A DNA stretch of 28,855 nt, taken from the NCBI GenBank assembly GCA_050249455.1, contig JBFWQM010000039.1, positions 1 through 28,855 on the forward strand. Reading direction: 5' to 3'. The notes beneath the pieces were generated by a model that worked only from the letters and a program-made list of their open reading frames with translations, did not search any database and was not told the origin of the DNA. Position 1 is the first letter of the stretch. Every line of letters begins with the position of its first letter. This document shows positions 1 to 8,582 of this stretch, in pieces. The stretch comes from JBFWQM01 sp050249455. Its GTDB lineage: Bacteria > Pseudomonadota > Alphaproteobacteria > MPNO01 > VGEU01. The position numbers and the translations under genes are program-made.

Positions 1-1
1 A

Positions 2-2239
2 GAGCCTCCCGTCACCGGCCGCGCCTTCCGGGCGCTCGGCAACGGCATCGTGCTCGTGGAATGGCGCGGCGCGCTGGCCGACGGCGACCGCATGATGCCG
101 ATGTCGGGCGATGCGCCGGTCGGCCGTGTCCAGGTCGCGGTCGCGGTGCCGGCCGCCGACGGCGGCACCCGCACCTTCGTCGCGTTCCGCCTGGCGGCGG
201 CGCCGAGCGCCGAGCGGCCGCTGACGGTGCGCAACCAGGACGGCGAGGCGCTGGCGGCCCTCGCGCCCGGCGAGATGCCGGCGCCGCTCGACCGCGGCGT
301 CTTCGACGGTCTCGGCCCGCTCGGCCGCTTTCGGCTCCTGCGCTTCCTCCTCAGCCTGTGCGCGCGGACCTTCAAGCTGGCCGGCGACCCGGCCTACGCG
401 GCGGCCTGCCGCGAGCTGGTGCTTGCGATCGCGCCCGAGCCGGCGCCGCTCGGCTTCCGCCAGCGGCTGACGCCGAACCTTTCGCTCTTCGAGGGCCGCT
501 TGCCGGCCGAACTGGGGCGGATCGACCTGACGGTGGCGATCGGCGCAGAAGGCATCGCGCCCGTCGCTTTCGCCCCACAACTGCGCGCCAGCGAGCCGGC
601 GCCGGCCGGCACCGCCGCCTGCGACCTCGCGGTCGAGCACGCCGACCGCCTCGGCGACGGAGCGCTCGTGATCCTGTTCGGCGAGGCGGGGCTGGCCTGC
701 CGCCGCCTCGAGCCGGCGCCGCGCGGGGCCGGCCTGTTCCGGCCGGCGCAGGCGAAGCAGACCTTGTCGGCGGCGCAGCGCAGCTACGCCCTGCACTGCA
801 TCGGCCTCAAGTCACGCACCGACGCGGATTGCGCGGCGCTGCTGCGCGAGGCGTCGGCCGGCGCGCTGCAGCCGGCGCGCCGGATCGACGATCCGCGCCA
901 GCCGGTCGGCGCGGCGCTGGAGGTCGCCGTCGGCGAAGGTCTCGACGGCGTGCTGATCTCCGGCTGGCTGCGCGACCCGCTCGGCCTCGTCGCCGCGATC
1001 CGGCTGATGTCGCCGTTCGGCGAGGCCGCCGTGCCGCCCGAAAGCCTGCATCGCTTACGCCGCGCCGACGTTGCGGCGCGCTATGCCAAGTCGGCCTGGC
1101 CCGGCGGCCCCGCCGACACCGGTTTCGTCGCGCGGGTGCCGTTCCCGGAGGCGCCGGCGCCCGTCCGCCAGTATCGGCTGGCGCTGACCCTGGCGTCCGG
1201 CAATGTGGTGGAGGTCGTGGCGCCGCCGGTGCCGGCGGATCCCGCGCGCGCGCGCGACGCGGTGCTGTCGGCGGTGCCCGCCGCGGCGCTCACGCCGGCG
1301 ATGCTGGCCGGGTGCATCGCCCCGGCGGCGGCGCGGCTGCATGAGTCGGCCCGCGCCGCGCGGGGCGAACCGACGGTGGTGGCGATCGGCCAGGCGGTGG
1401 CGGCGCCGACGGTTTCGTTGGCGATACCGCTCTACCGCAACCTGTCGTTCCTGCGCTTCCAGTTCGCCGCCTTCGCGACCGACCCGGCGATGCGGTCGGC
1501 CGAGCTCGTCTACGTCCTCGATTCGCCGGAGCAGCGGGACGAGGCAGAACACCTGCTGCGCGGCTTCCACGCGCTCTACGACCTGCCGCTGACCCTGGTG
1601 GTGATGGCGGCGAATGCGGGCTACGCCGCGGCGACCAACGCCGGCGCGCGGGTGGCGCGCGGCGCCCGCCTGCTGCTGCTCAACTCCGACGTCGTGCCCG
1701 AGGCGCCGGGCTGGCTGCCGCGTATGGCGGCGGTGCTCGATTCCGATCCGGCGATCGGCGCGGTCGGACCCAAGCTCCTGTTCGACGACGGGTCGATCCA
1801 GCACGCCGGGCTCTGCTTCGCGCGCGACTTCTCCGGCGACTGGTACAACAACCACTACTACAAGGGCTATCCGCGTCGCTTCGCGCTGGCCAACGTGCAG
1901 CGCGACGTGCCCGGCGTCACCGGCGCCGCGGTGCTGATGCCGCGCGACCTCTACGAATCCCTGGGTGGCATCTGCGAGGACTACGTCGTCGGCGACTACG
2001 AGGACTCCGACCTCTGCCTGCGCATCCGCGCCGCCGGCCGGCGCATCGTCTACGCGCCGCAGGCCGAGCTGTTCCACTTCGAGCGCCGGTCGATCGAGCT
2101 GCATGGCGGCTACGCCGACACGGTGGCCGCCGCCTACAACCGCTGGCTGCACGCCGGACGCTGGTCGGACGCGATGGCGCAGGCGATGGCCGATCCCGAG
2201 ATCCCGACCGGTGCGGGCGAGACCCGCGCCGTGGCGTGA
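2..2239 (+). CDS. GT2 family glycosyltransferase with long N-terminal extension (5' partial)
   Basis: Transfers a sugar from a nucleotide-sugar donor, probably in surface polysaccharide or O-antigen assembly in the cytoplasm. The frame is open from base 2. An in-frame GTG at 50 exists, but the codons before it read as protein, so the gene most likely begins outside the window. The last ~280 residues are a GT-A fold of the rhamnosyltransferase-like GT2 type: a V-SLAIP strand, a donor-binding Asp (codon 1520) in VLDSPE, AANAGYAAATN, the metal-binding NSD (1682-1690), and the catalytic-base region GDYEDSD (Glu-Asp codons 2000-2005), followed by LFHFE. Upstream, around 920-1200, lies a beta-rich module with the core ISGWLRDPL, shared with the genes at 4396 and 8583. 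The stop overlaps the Shine-Dalgarno of the methyltransferase, so the two are probably co-translated. The GT2 assignment is firm; donor and acceptor are unknown. Confidence 0.88.
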   Translation, partial: EPPVTGRAFRALGNGIVLVEWRGALADGDRMMPMSGDAPVGRVQVAVAVPAADGGTRTFVAFRLAAAPSAERPLTVRNQDGEALAALAPGEMPAPLDRGVFDGLGPLGRFRLLRFLLSLCARTFKLAGDPAYAAACRELVLAIAPEPAPLGFRQRLTPNLSLFEGRLPAELGRIDLTVAIGAEGIAPVAFAPQLRASEPAPAGTAACDLAVEHADRLGDGALVILFGEAGLACRRLEPAPRGAGLFRPAQAKQTLSAAQRSYALHCIGLKSRTDADCAALLREASAGALQPARRIDDPRQPVGAALEVAVGEGLDGVLISGWLRDPLGLVAAIRLMSPFGEAAVPPESLHRLRRADVAARYAKSAWPGGPADTGFVARVPFPEAPAPVRQYRLALTLASGNVVEVVAPPVPADPARARDAVLSAVPAAALTPAMLAGCIAPAAARLHESARAARGEPTVVAIGQAVAAPTVSLAIPLYRNLSFLRFQFAAFATDPAMRSAELVYVLDSPEQRDEAEHLLRGFHALYDLPLTLVVMAANAGYAAATNAGARVARGARLLLLNSDVVPEAPGWLPRMAAVLDSDPAIGAVGPKLLFDDGSIQHAGLCFARDFSGDWYNNHYYKGYPRRFALANVQRDVPGVTGAAVLMPRDLYESLGGICEDYVVGDYEDSDLCLRIRAAGRRIVYAPQAELFHFERRSIELHGGYADTVAAAYNRWLHAGRWSDAMAQAMADPEIPTGAGETRAVA

Positions 2240-2244
2240 GGAGG
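2239..2244 (+). promoter_or_regulatory. Shine-Dalgarno of methyltransferase gene
   Basis: A perfect AGGAGG starts on the last base of the upstream stop codon and lies 5 nt before the ATG at 2250. It fixes that ATG as the start, although the open frame extends well upstream. Confidence 0.8.
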
Positions 2245-2249
2245 TCGCG

Positions 2250-3062
2250 ATGGACGGCAGTGCCAACCTTCTCGATATCGACCGCGAGCGGCTCGCCTGG
2301 CTGGTGCGCGCGGTCGCCGCGAACCGCTTCCTGCCGGCGCCGCCGGCCGAGTCGGCCGACGTCGGCGACGGCGACTTCCGCGCCATCGGGGCGGAGTTTC
2401 TCTACCACTTCGTGACGGTCGGTGGCCTGTGCCCGACGGACACGGTGCTCGACGTCGGCTGCGGCGCCGGCCGGATGGCGGTGCCGCTGACCCAGTACCT
2501 CGACCCGCAGGCCGGCCGCTATGACGGCGTCGACGTGGTGCGCCCGGCGATCGAGTGGTGCCGGCAGGCGGTGACGGCGCGCTACGGCAGCTTCGCCTTC
2601 CACCACCTCGACCTGCATCATCCGATCTACAATCCCGGCGGCACCGTGCAGACCGCCGGCGCGCGGCTGCCGGTGGCGGACGCCAGCGTCGATTTCGTCA
2701 TCATGACGTCGCTGATGACCCACCTGCCGGCGGCCGAGATGGCGCGCTACGCGGCGGAGACCGCCCGTGTCCTGCGCCCGGCGGGCCGCTGCTTCGCGAC
2801 CTTCTTCCTGATGAACGTCGAGGCGCGGGCGCATCTCGCGCGCGGCGCGGCGCGGCTGCCGTTCCCGCCCGACGCCGCGGGCCCGGAGCATCACGCGAGC
2901 GCCGAGGTGCCGACCAGCGCGGTGGCGTTCGACGAGGGCTTCGTCGCCGAGACCTTCGCGCAGGCCGGGCTGGTGCTGGCCCGGCCGCCGGTCTACGGCC
3001 ACTGGTGCGGCCGCAGCGCCGCGCCGTTCCAGGACATCTGCCTGTTCGGAAAGGCGCCATGA
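2250..3062 (+). CDS. SAM-dependent class I methyltransferase
   Basis: A 270-residue Rossmann-fold methyltransferase. Motif I is VLDVGCGAG (residues 66-74), followed by an acidic strand-2 end in YDGVDV, and a motif-IV-like segment VDFVIMTSLMTHL, then RVLRPAGRCFATFF, as in Methyltransf_11/25 proteins. Such enzymes in glycan clusters methylate sugar hydroxyls or cap chains; the acceptor here cannot be read from sequence. The ATG at 2250 is chosen for its AGGAGG 5 nt upstream. The TGA shares ATGA with the start of the next gene (3059), which implies translational coupling with the GT4 gene. Confidence 0.85.
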   Translation: MDGSANLLDIDRERLAWLVRAVAANRFLPAPPAESADVGDGDFRAIGAEFLYHFVTVGGLCPTDTVLDVGCGAGRMAVPLTQYLDPQAGRYDGVDVVRPAIEWCRQAVTARYGSFAFHHLDLHHPIYNPGGTVQTAGARLPVADASVDFVIMTSLMTHLPAAEMARYAAETARVLRPAGRCFATFFLMNVEARAHLARGAARLPFPPDAAGPEHHASAEVPTSAVAFDEGFVAETFAQAGLVLARPPVYGHWCGRSAAPFQDICLFGKAP

Positions 3063-4396
3063 GCGACCTGCGCATCCTCTATATCGTCCACAACCACCCA
3101 GCGCTACATCCGGGCGGCACCGAGATCTTCGCCCACGACCTGTTTGGCGAGGTGAAGGTGCGGGCGGGCGTGGAGGCGCTGTTCGTCGCCTGCACCGACA
3201 AGCTGCACCGCGAGCGAAAGCCCGGCACCGTTTTCCAGGGCATCGGCGACACCGCCGACGAGCTGCTGCTGTGGACCGGGCATTTCGACCGCTTCTTCCT
3301 GTCGCAGCGCGACCTCTACGCCATCGTGCCGGCGCTGTCGGAGCTGCTGGCGGCGTTCCGGCCCACCGTCGTGCACTTCCACCACGCGCTGATGATCGGC
3401 GTGGAGGCGATCGCGCTGGTGCGCCGCCTGGCGCCGGAGGCGAAAATCGTCTTCACGATGCACGAATACATGGCGATGTGCGCCAACGAGGGGCAGATGG
3501 TGACGCCGCAGGGCCGGCTGTGCCATCGCGCCGGCGCCGACGCCTGCCACGGCTGCTTCCCCAAGGTCGGGCTCGACCAGTTCGTGCTGCGCGAACGGTT
3601 CCTCAAGTCGATGTTCGGCCAGGTCGACGCGTTCATCGCGCCGAGCCGGTTCCTGCGCACCCGCGCGATCGAATGGGGACTGCCGGCGGAAAAGGTGCGC
3701 GTCGTCGCCAACGGAGTGCACGCCGAGGGCGTGCCGCCCAGGAAGCCGTCGCAGGTCGTGCGCCCGCACGACCGGTTCGGCTTCTTCGGCCACGTCAACC
3801 CGTTCAAGGGCGCGATGGTGGCGCTGGAGGCGGCGCGCCGGCTGGCGGAGGCCGACGAGTTCCCGTTCACGCTGACCCTGCACGGCGGCGCAGACTACCA
3901 GACCGACGCGTTCAAGGCGGCCTTCCAGGCCGAGCTCGACCGGACGCCGGCGGCGTCGTGGCGCGGGCCCTATGCGCGCGAGGGGGCGGCCGCGCTGATG
4001 GCGGACGTGGACTGGGTGATCGTCCCGTCGGTGTGGTGGGAGAACGCGCCGCTGATCATCCAGGAGGCGTTCGCGAGCCGCCGGCCGGTGATCTGCAGCA
4101 ACATCGGCGGCATGGCCGAAATGGTGCGCGACGGCGTGGACGGGCTGCACTTCCAGGCCGGCGACGCGGCCGACCTCGCCCGCACCATGAAGCGCGCGGC
4201 GACCACGCCGCAGCTCTGGCAGCGCCTGTCGGCCAGCATCGTCGCGCCGCGCACCGTCGCCGCGGCGGCGGACGAGCACATCGGCTTCTACCACGAGCTC
4301 CTGTCCGGCGCGCCTGTCGCCACGGCCCCGGCGGTCGTCGCGCCAGCGCCGGTGCGCCGCTGGGCCAACCCGATCCGCCCCGAGAGCCACCCCTGA
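3059..4396 (+). CDS. GT4-type glycosyltransferase
   Basis: A 445-residue GT-B fold transferase. The N-terminal half starts with ILYIVHNHP and a GGTE loop, continues through VVHFHHAL and FTMHEYMAMC, then a four-cysteine segment (C-x13-C-x7-C-x2-C). The C-terminal half has FGFFGHVNPFKG, DWVIVPSVWWENAPL and a retaining-GT E-x7-E-like stretch (QEAFASRRPVICSNIGGMAE). This is the usual layout of family 4 retaining transferases using nucleotide-sugar donors. It is a clear paralogue of the gene at 6537: same length, same Cys segment and same WWEN motif. It starts on ATGA shared with the methyltransferase and ends on TGATG shared with the next gene. A Pro/Ala-rich tail of about 25 residues ends the protein. 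Confidence 0.9.
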   Translation: MSDLRILYIVHNHPALHPGGTEIFAHDLFGEVKVRAGVEALFVACTDKLHRERKPGTVFQGIGDTADELLLWTGHFDRFFLSQRDLYAIVPALSELLAAFRPTVVHFHHALMIGVEAIALVRRLAPEAKIVFTMHEYMAMCANEGQMVTPQGRLCHRAGADACHGCFPKVGLDQFVLRERFLKSMFGQVDAFIAPSRFLRTRAIEWGLPAEKVRVVANGVHAEGVPPRKPSQVVRPHDRFGFFGHVNPFKGAMVALEAARRLAEADEFPFTLTLHGGADYQTDAFKAAFQAELDRTPAASWRGPYAREGAAALMADVDWVIVPSVWWENAPLIIQEAFASRRPVICSNIGGMAEMVRDGVDGLHFQAGDAADLARTMKRAATTPQLWQRLSASIVAPRTVAAAADEHIGFYHELLSGAPVATAPAVVAPAPVRRWANPIRPESHP

Positions 4397-6531
4397 TGCG
4401 GCGCGCGGGCGACATCACCGCGCCCGACCGGCACCGCATCGGCGACGTTGTCGCCGCGTGCGGAATCGCGCCCGACCGCCTGCTGTTGGCCGGCTGGCAG
4501 GTCGAGCCGTTTCCCGCCTTCGGCGCCGCCGCCGCGGCCGGCACGTTCGCGGCCGTTTCGTGGCGCGACACGGCGAGCGCGGACCGTCACTGGTTCGTCG
4601 CCCATGTGAAGGCGGACGGGCTCGCCGCGCAGCTCGACGAGCCGCTGGCGCTGCGGCCGGCCGGCGGCGCGCCGCCGCTGCTCGCGCGGATCCCGGCGCC
4701 GCGCTCGACGCCGGCGCTGTTCGCCGCCGCGGTAAAAGAGGCGGCGGGCGCCAACCCCGCGCCGGCGCGCGCGATGCTCGACTGGGCGGGCCGCGAGGCG
4801 GACGCGGCCACCCTGGCGCGGCTGGCGGCGGAGCTCCTGTTTGCGGCGTCGCGGCCGTCCGGCATCGTCGAGGTGCGCGGCGTCGTGCCCGGCGCCGGCT
4901 ACGTCGTGCAGGGCTGGGCCGAATGGCCGCTGGCCGGCACGGTCTCCTTTGCGATCGAGGACGGCGGCGCCTGGCGCGACGGTCCGTCCGCGACGTTCGA
5001 GCGGCCGGACGTGACGGCGCCGGCCGCCGGCTTCGTCGCCTTCGTCGCCTCGCCGGGGGCGCAGCGCGCCGCCGACCTCGGCCGCATCTGCGTGCGCGCC
5101 GGCGACCGGCTCGGCTGGCTCGACATCTACGCCGAGGGCACCGTGCTGCGGGCGGAGGATACCGCCGGCTACCTGCGCGGCATCAAGGGATCTCTGCGCG
5201 CGCCGGAAGCGGCGCTGCGCGCGCTCGGCCGCACCGCGCTGTCGGCCTACACCGGGTCGGAGACGCTGACGGCGCTCGACCGGCCGGTGCGGCTCGCCGT
5301 GGACATTGCCGCCGCCGCCGACGGCGTCGGGTGGTACGTCTCGGGGTGGATGGCCGATCCGCTGCGCCGCGCCGCCGCGGTACTGCTGTGCCGCGGCGAC
5401 GGCGCGACTACCCGGATCGACGAACGCTGGACCCGATCGCCGCGGCCCGACGTGATGGCGGGTCTCGGCGACGATCCCGCGCTGGCGCCGCATCTTGCCG
5501 GCGCACGCGACCGGCTCGGCTTCACCGTCTTCGTGCCCGACGCGGATGCGCGCCGCGACCGGCCCGCTTGGCTCGCCGTCGAGATCGGCGACGACGCAGG
5601 CTACGTGCCGCTCGCGGTGGAGGACATCGCCACGATGCCGGCGCGGCGGCGCATGCTGTCGCGCTTCGACGCGCGCGCGCCCGGTTCCGACCTCCTGATC
5701 GAGCGCCAGCTCGGCCCGCTGTTCGCCGCCGGCCTCGACGTCGCCGCGACGCCGGCCGCCGCCGAGACCCTGTTCGTCCATGGCGAACCGCCGCGCGACA
5801 TCGCGGTCGTCGTCCCGTGCGGCGAGACCGACGTGCCGCTGCTGCGCGCGTTCGTGGCGGCGTTCGGGCTGCATCCGCTGCCGCAAGGCGCGGCGCTGGT
5901 CATCGTCGTCGCGGCGGCGGCGGAGGACGTGCCGCTGCGCGCGCTCGCCGACTCGATCCGGCTCTACGACGTGCCGGCGGCGGTTCTGGCCGCGCCCGAT
6001 GCGGCCGGCCCGGCGGCGGCGCTCGATGCCGCCGTCGCCGCCACCGACGCGCCGCTCGTCGCCGTCGTCGCGCCGCAGGTCTGCATCACCGATGGTCGCT
6101 GGCTGGGCGCGCTGCGCGAGGCGCTGGCGCGTGCGCCCGGCGCCGCCGCGGCCTGCCCGACGCTGCTGCACGAGGACGAGGCGATCCGCTATGCGGGCGG
6201 CGATTCGGCGGCGGGACTGCCGGCCGCGGCGCTGGCCGGCGGCAGCGTGCAACCGGCGGACCAGGGCACCCTGCGCTGCTGCCTCGCGACTCGCACGGCG
6301 ATCGAGGCGGCCGGCGGCTTCGACCGCGGACTCGTCGGCCTCGACGCCGCCGCGGCCGATTTCTTCGATCGCGCGCGGGCGCGCGGCGGCTACTGCCTCT
6401 GGGTGTCCGGCGCGCGCGCCTATGCGCCCGGCGAGGACGGCGCGGGCGAGCCATGGCTGGCCAACGGCCGCCTAGTCGACACGTGGGCGCTCGCCGCACG
6501 CCGGCGCGCATCGCCGGCGGCGCTGCGGTAG
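4396..6531 (+). CDS. Large beta-module protein with degenerate (pseudo) GT2 domain
   Basis: A 711-residue protein with no single obvious family. Its order of parts parallels the first gene of the window: N-terminal region, a beta-rich segment around residues 155-235 (QGWAEWP), a helical linker, a second beta module from about residue 305 (YVSGWMADPL), then a GT2-like domain from about 465. The GT2-like part keeps the fold landmarks (IAVVVP, TLLHEDEAIRYAGG, AGGFDRG). The donor Asp is replaced by Ala in VIVVAAAAE, the NSD metal motif is A559-P560-Q561, and the Glu-Asp base region reads GLDAAAAD (649-655). So it is probably not catalytic and may act as a scaffold or partner. It starts on TGATG overlapping the upstream stop; the next gene follows 5 nt after its stop. 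Expression seems assured by the operon; function is inferred. Confidence 0.75.
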   Translation: MRRAGDITAPDRHRIGDVVAACGIAPDRLLLAGWQVEPFPAFGAAAAAGTFAAVSWRDTASADRHWFVAHVKADGLAAQLDEPLALRPAGGAPPLLARIPAPRSTPALFAAAVKEAAGANPAPARAMLDWAGREADAATLARLAAELLFAASRPSGIVEVRGVVPGAGYVVQGWAEWPLAGTVSFAIEDGGAWRDGPSATFERPDVTAPAAGFVAFVASPGAQRAADLGRICVRAGDRLGWLDIYAEGTVLRAEDTAGYLRGIKGSLRAPEAALRALGRTALSAYTGSETLTALDRPVRLAVDIAAAADGVGWYVSGWMADPLRRAAAVLLCRGDGATTRIDERWTRSPRPDVMAGLGDDPALAPHLAGARDRLGFTVFVPDADARRDRPAWLAVEIGDDAGYVPLAVEDIATMPARRRMLSRFDARAPGSDLLIERQLGPLFAAGLDVAATPAAAETLFVHGEPPRDIAVVVPCGETDVPLLRAFVAAFGLHPLPQGAALVIVVAAAAEDVPLRALADSIRLYDVPAAVLAAPDAAGPAAALDAAVAATDAPLVAVVAPQVCITDGRWLGALREALARAPGAAAACPTLLHEDEAIRYAGGDSAAGLPAAALAGGSVQPADQGTLRCCLATRTAIEAAGGFDRGLVGLDAAAADFFDRARARGGYCLWVSGARAYAPGEDGAGEPWLANGRLVDTWALAARRRASPAALR

Positions 6532-6536
6532 GCGCC

Positions 6537-7814
6537 ATGCGCGTCCTCGTCGTCTCGCACGGACATCCGAGCTTCTCGATCGGCGGCGCCGAGCTGGCGT
6601 CGCACAACCTGTTCCGCGGCCTCGACGCGATCGACGGGTGCGAGACGTACTACCTGGCCCGCGCCTGCCCGCCGCTGGCGCGCCACGGCGACAGCGCGCT
6701 GATGAGCCTGCGCCACGGCGCGCGCGAGACGTTCCTGTACAGCGACGACTACGACGATTTCTGGATGTCGAACCGCGACCTCGACGGCCTGCGCGAGGCG
6801 CTGGCGCGCTACCTCGACCACGTGCGGCCGGACGTGATCCACATCCACCACGTGCTCGGCCTCGGCCTCGAGATCCTCTATCTTGCGCGCCGGTTGCTGC
6901 CCGACACGGCCATCGTGGTGACGTTCCACGAATACCTCTCGATCTGCCTGAACCACGGCCAGATGGTGAAGACGCGCGACGGCCGGCTGTGCCGCCGCGC
7001 CTCGCCGGCCGACTGCGCCGTGTGCCGGCCGCAGCACGCGCCGGCCGATGTCTTCCGGCGCGAGCTGTTCGTCAAGGGCCACCTGCAGCTCGCCGACGCC
7101 TACGTCTCGCCGAGCCGCTTCCTGATCGACCGCTATGTCGATTGGGGCCTGCCGCGCGACAAGTTCCATTTCGCGGAGAACGGCCTCGACCTTGTCGATC
7201 CGGCGCCGCCGCGCGCCGCGGGCCGCCGCGCGCGGTTCGGCTATTTCGGCCAGATCAGCCAGTTCAAGGGGCTGCACGTGCTGCTCGACGCCGTCGCGCG
7301 AGTGCCCGCCGAGACGTGGGGCGACGACGCGGCGCTGTGCATCTTCGGCGGCAACCTGGAGCACCAGCCCGAGGACTTCCGCGCCCGCTTCGCGGCGCTC
7401 CTGGAGGCGGCCGGCCGCCGCGCCCGGTTCTACGGCAGCTACGCCGCCGCCGACCTGCCGGCGCTGATGCGTCAGGTCGACTGGGTCGTCGTGCCGTCGA
7501 TCTGGTGGGAGAATTCGCCGCTGGTCATCCAGGAGGCGTTCGCCCACGGCCGCCCGGTGATCTGTAGCGACGCCGGCGGCATGGCGGAGAAGGTGCGCGA
7601 CGGCGTCGACGGCCTGCATTTCCGCATCGGCAGCGCCGAGGCGCTGGCCGACTGCCTCTCGGAGGCGCTGGCGGACGCGACGCTGTGGCCGCGGCTGCGC
7701 GACGGGCGCCCGGCGCCGCCCGGCATCGCGGCCGCCGCCGCGCAGCACCACGCGCTCTATGCGGCGCTACTGGAGGCGCGGCGCGCCGGCGCGGCGCTGG
7801 GGGCGGCGGCATGA
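6537..7814 (+). CDS. GT4-type glycosyltransferase (paralogue of 3059 gene)
   Basis: A 425-residue GT-B transferase. It starts VLVVSHGHPSFSIGGAE, has VIHIHHVLGLG and FHEYLSICLNHGQMV, then the same four-cysteine segment as the 3059 gene (C-x14-C-x7-C-x2-C). The C-terminal half has FGYFGQISQFKG, DWVVVPSIWWENSPL and QEAFAHGRPVICSDAGGMAE, the E-x7-E-type donor site. The ATG at 6537 comes 5 nt after the previous stop, and the stop shares ATGA with the acetyltransferase gene. Two paralogous GT4 enzymes in one cluster usually add successive, similar sugars, which is inference here. Confidence 0.9.
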   Translation: MRVLVVSHGHPSFSIGGAELASHNLFRGLDAIDGCETYYLARACPPLARHGDSALMSLRHGARETFLYSDDYDDFWMSNRDLDGLREALARYLDHVRPDVIHIHHVLGLGLEILYLARRLLPDTAIVVTFHEYLSICLNHGQMVKTRDGRLCRRASPADCAVCRPQHAPADVFRRELFVKGHLQLADAYVSPSRFLIDRYVDWGLPRDKFHFAENGLDLVDPAPPRAAGRRARFGYFGQISQFKGLHVLLDAVARVPAETWGDDAALCIFGGNLEHQPEDFRARFAALLEAAGRRARFYGSYAAADLPALMRQVDWVVVPSIWWENSPLVIQEAFAHGRPVICSDAGGMAEKVRDGVDGLHFRIGSAEALADCLSEALADATLWPRLRDGRPAPPGIAAAAAQHHALYAALLEARRAGAALGAAA

Positions 7815-8572
7815 CCGCGATGGTGGACTTCGGCCCGGGGGCATATGACCGGCTGGCGCGTCTCGGCCTGAAGCTGCCGACGCTGCGCGGCCGGCGCGCA
7901 TTCGAACCGACGACCGCGTTCGAGCCGCCGCTCTATCTCGGCGCCGAGCTCGGCGACCCAGCGGCGATGGAGATCGGCGCCTTCACCTCGATCAGCGGCG
8001 GGCGCATCGGCAATGCCGTCATCGGCCGCTACGTGTCGATCGCGCCGGAGGTGCGCATCGGTGCCCATGAGCATCCGACCGGCTGGCTCACCACCTCGCG
8101 CACCGCGCACTTCCCCGAGGTGCATGGCTGGGACGCCTTCTGCCGTCCGGACGCCGCCGCGCGCATCCGCGCCGCCGCGCCGCCGTTCGACGAGAGCTGC
8201 CCGGTGACGCGCATCGGCAACGACGTCTGGATCGGCCACGGCGCCTTCGTCGCCGCCGGCGTCGCCGTGGGCGACGGTGCGGTGATCGCCGCGCACGCGG
8301 TGGTGACGCGCGACGTGCCGCCGTACGCGGTGGTCGCCGGCGTGCCGGCGCGCGTCGTGCGGCGGCGCTTCGACGACGCGGTGGCGGCGCGGCTGGCGGC
8401 GCTGCGGTGGTGGCGGTTCTCGATCTACGACCTCGAGGGCGTGCCGTTCGACCGCATCGACGCCGCGATAGACGCCGTCGCCGCGCGCATCGCCGCCGGC
8501 GACCTCGACGAATACCGCCCGCGCCGCTACGCGCCGGACGACCTGCGCGACGTCGTGTCCGCGGCTGCCTAG
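7811..8572 (+). CDS. Hexapeptide-repeat (left-handed beta-helix) acetyltransferase, CatB/XAT-like
   Basis: A 253-residue acyltransferase, probably O- or N-acetylating a sugar of the glycan from acetyl-CoA. Imperfect hexapeptide turns are visible in two blocks: residues ~54-85 (IGAFTSI, IGNAVIG, VSIAPEVRIG) and ~170-215 (IGNDVWIGHGAFVAAGVAVGD, then AVIAAHAVVTRDVPPYAVVAG). Between them is GAHEHPTGWLTTS, with H86/H88 at the position of the catalytic His in the CatB/VatD xenobiotic acyltransferase group. After the helix come PARVVRRRF and a helical tail with WWRFSIYDL, also typical of that group. It overlaps the upstream GT4 stop (ATGA). The sugar target is not known. Confidence 0.87.
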   Translation: MTAMVDFGPGAYDRLARLGLKLPTLRGRRAFEPTTAFEPPLYLGAELGDPAAMEIGAFTSISGGRIGNAVIGRYVSIAPEVRIGAHEHPTGWLTTSRTAHFPEVHGWDAFCRPDAAARIRAAAPPFDESCPVTRIGNDVWIGHGAFVAAGVAVGDGAVIAAHAVVTRDVPPYAVVAGVPARVVRRRFDDAVAARLAALRWWRFSIYDLEGVPFDRIDAAIDAVAARIAAGDLDEYRPRRYAPDDLRDVVSAAA

Positions 8573-8578
8573 GAGAGG
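8571..8578 (+). promoter_or_regulatory. Shine-Dalgarno for the anchored coiled-coil protein
   Basis: AGGAGAGG starts inside the acetyltransferase stop codon (TAG at 8570-8572) and lies 4 nt before the ATG at 8583. This supports that start and co-translation at the end of the glycan operon. Confidence 0.65.
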
Positions 8579-8582
8579 CCTC

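Noticed and set aside
1055..2386. Long open frames opposite the first glycosyltransferase (and similar long minus-strand frames at 3104-4390, 4288-6252, 6420-7751)
   Set aside because: They are Arg/Ala/His-rich with no recognisable motif and run antisense to genes with clear family motifs. Long antisense frames are expected at this GC content.
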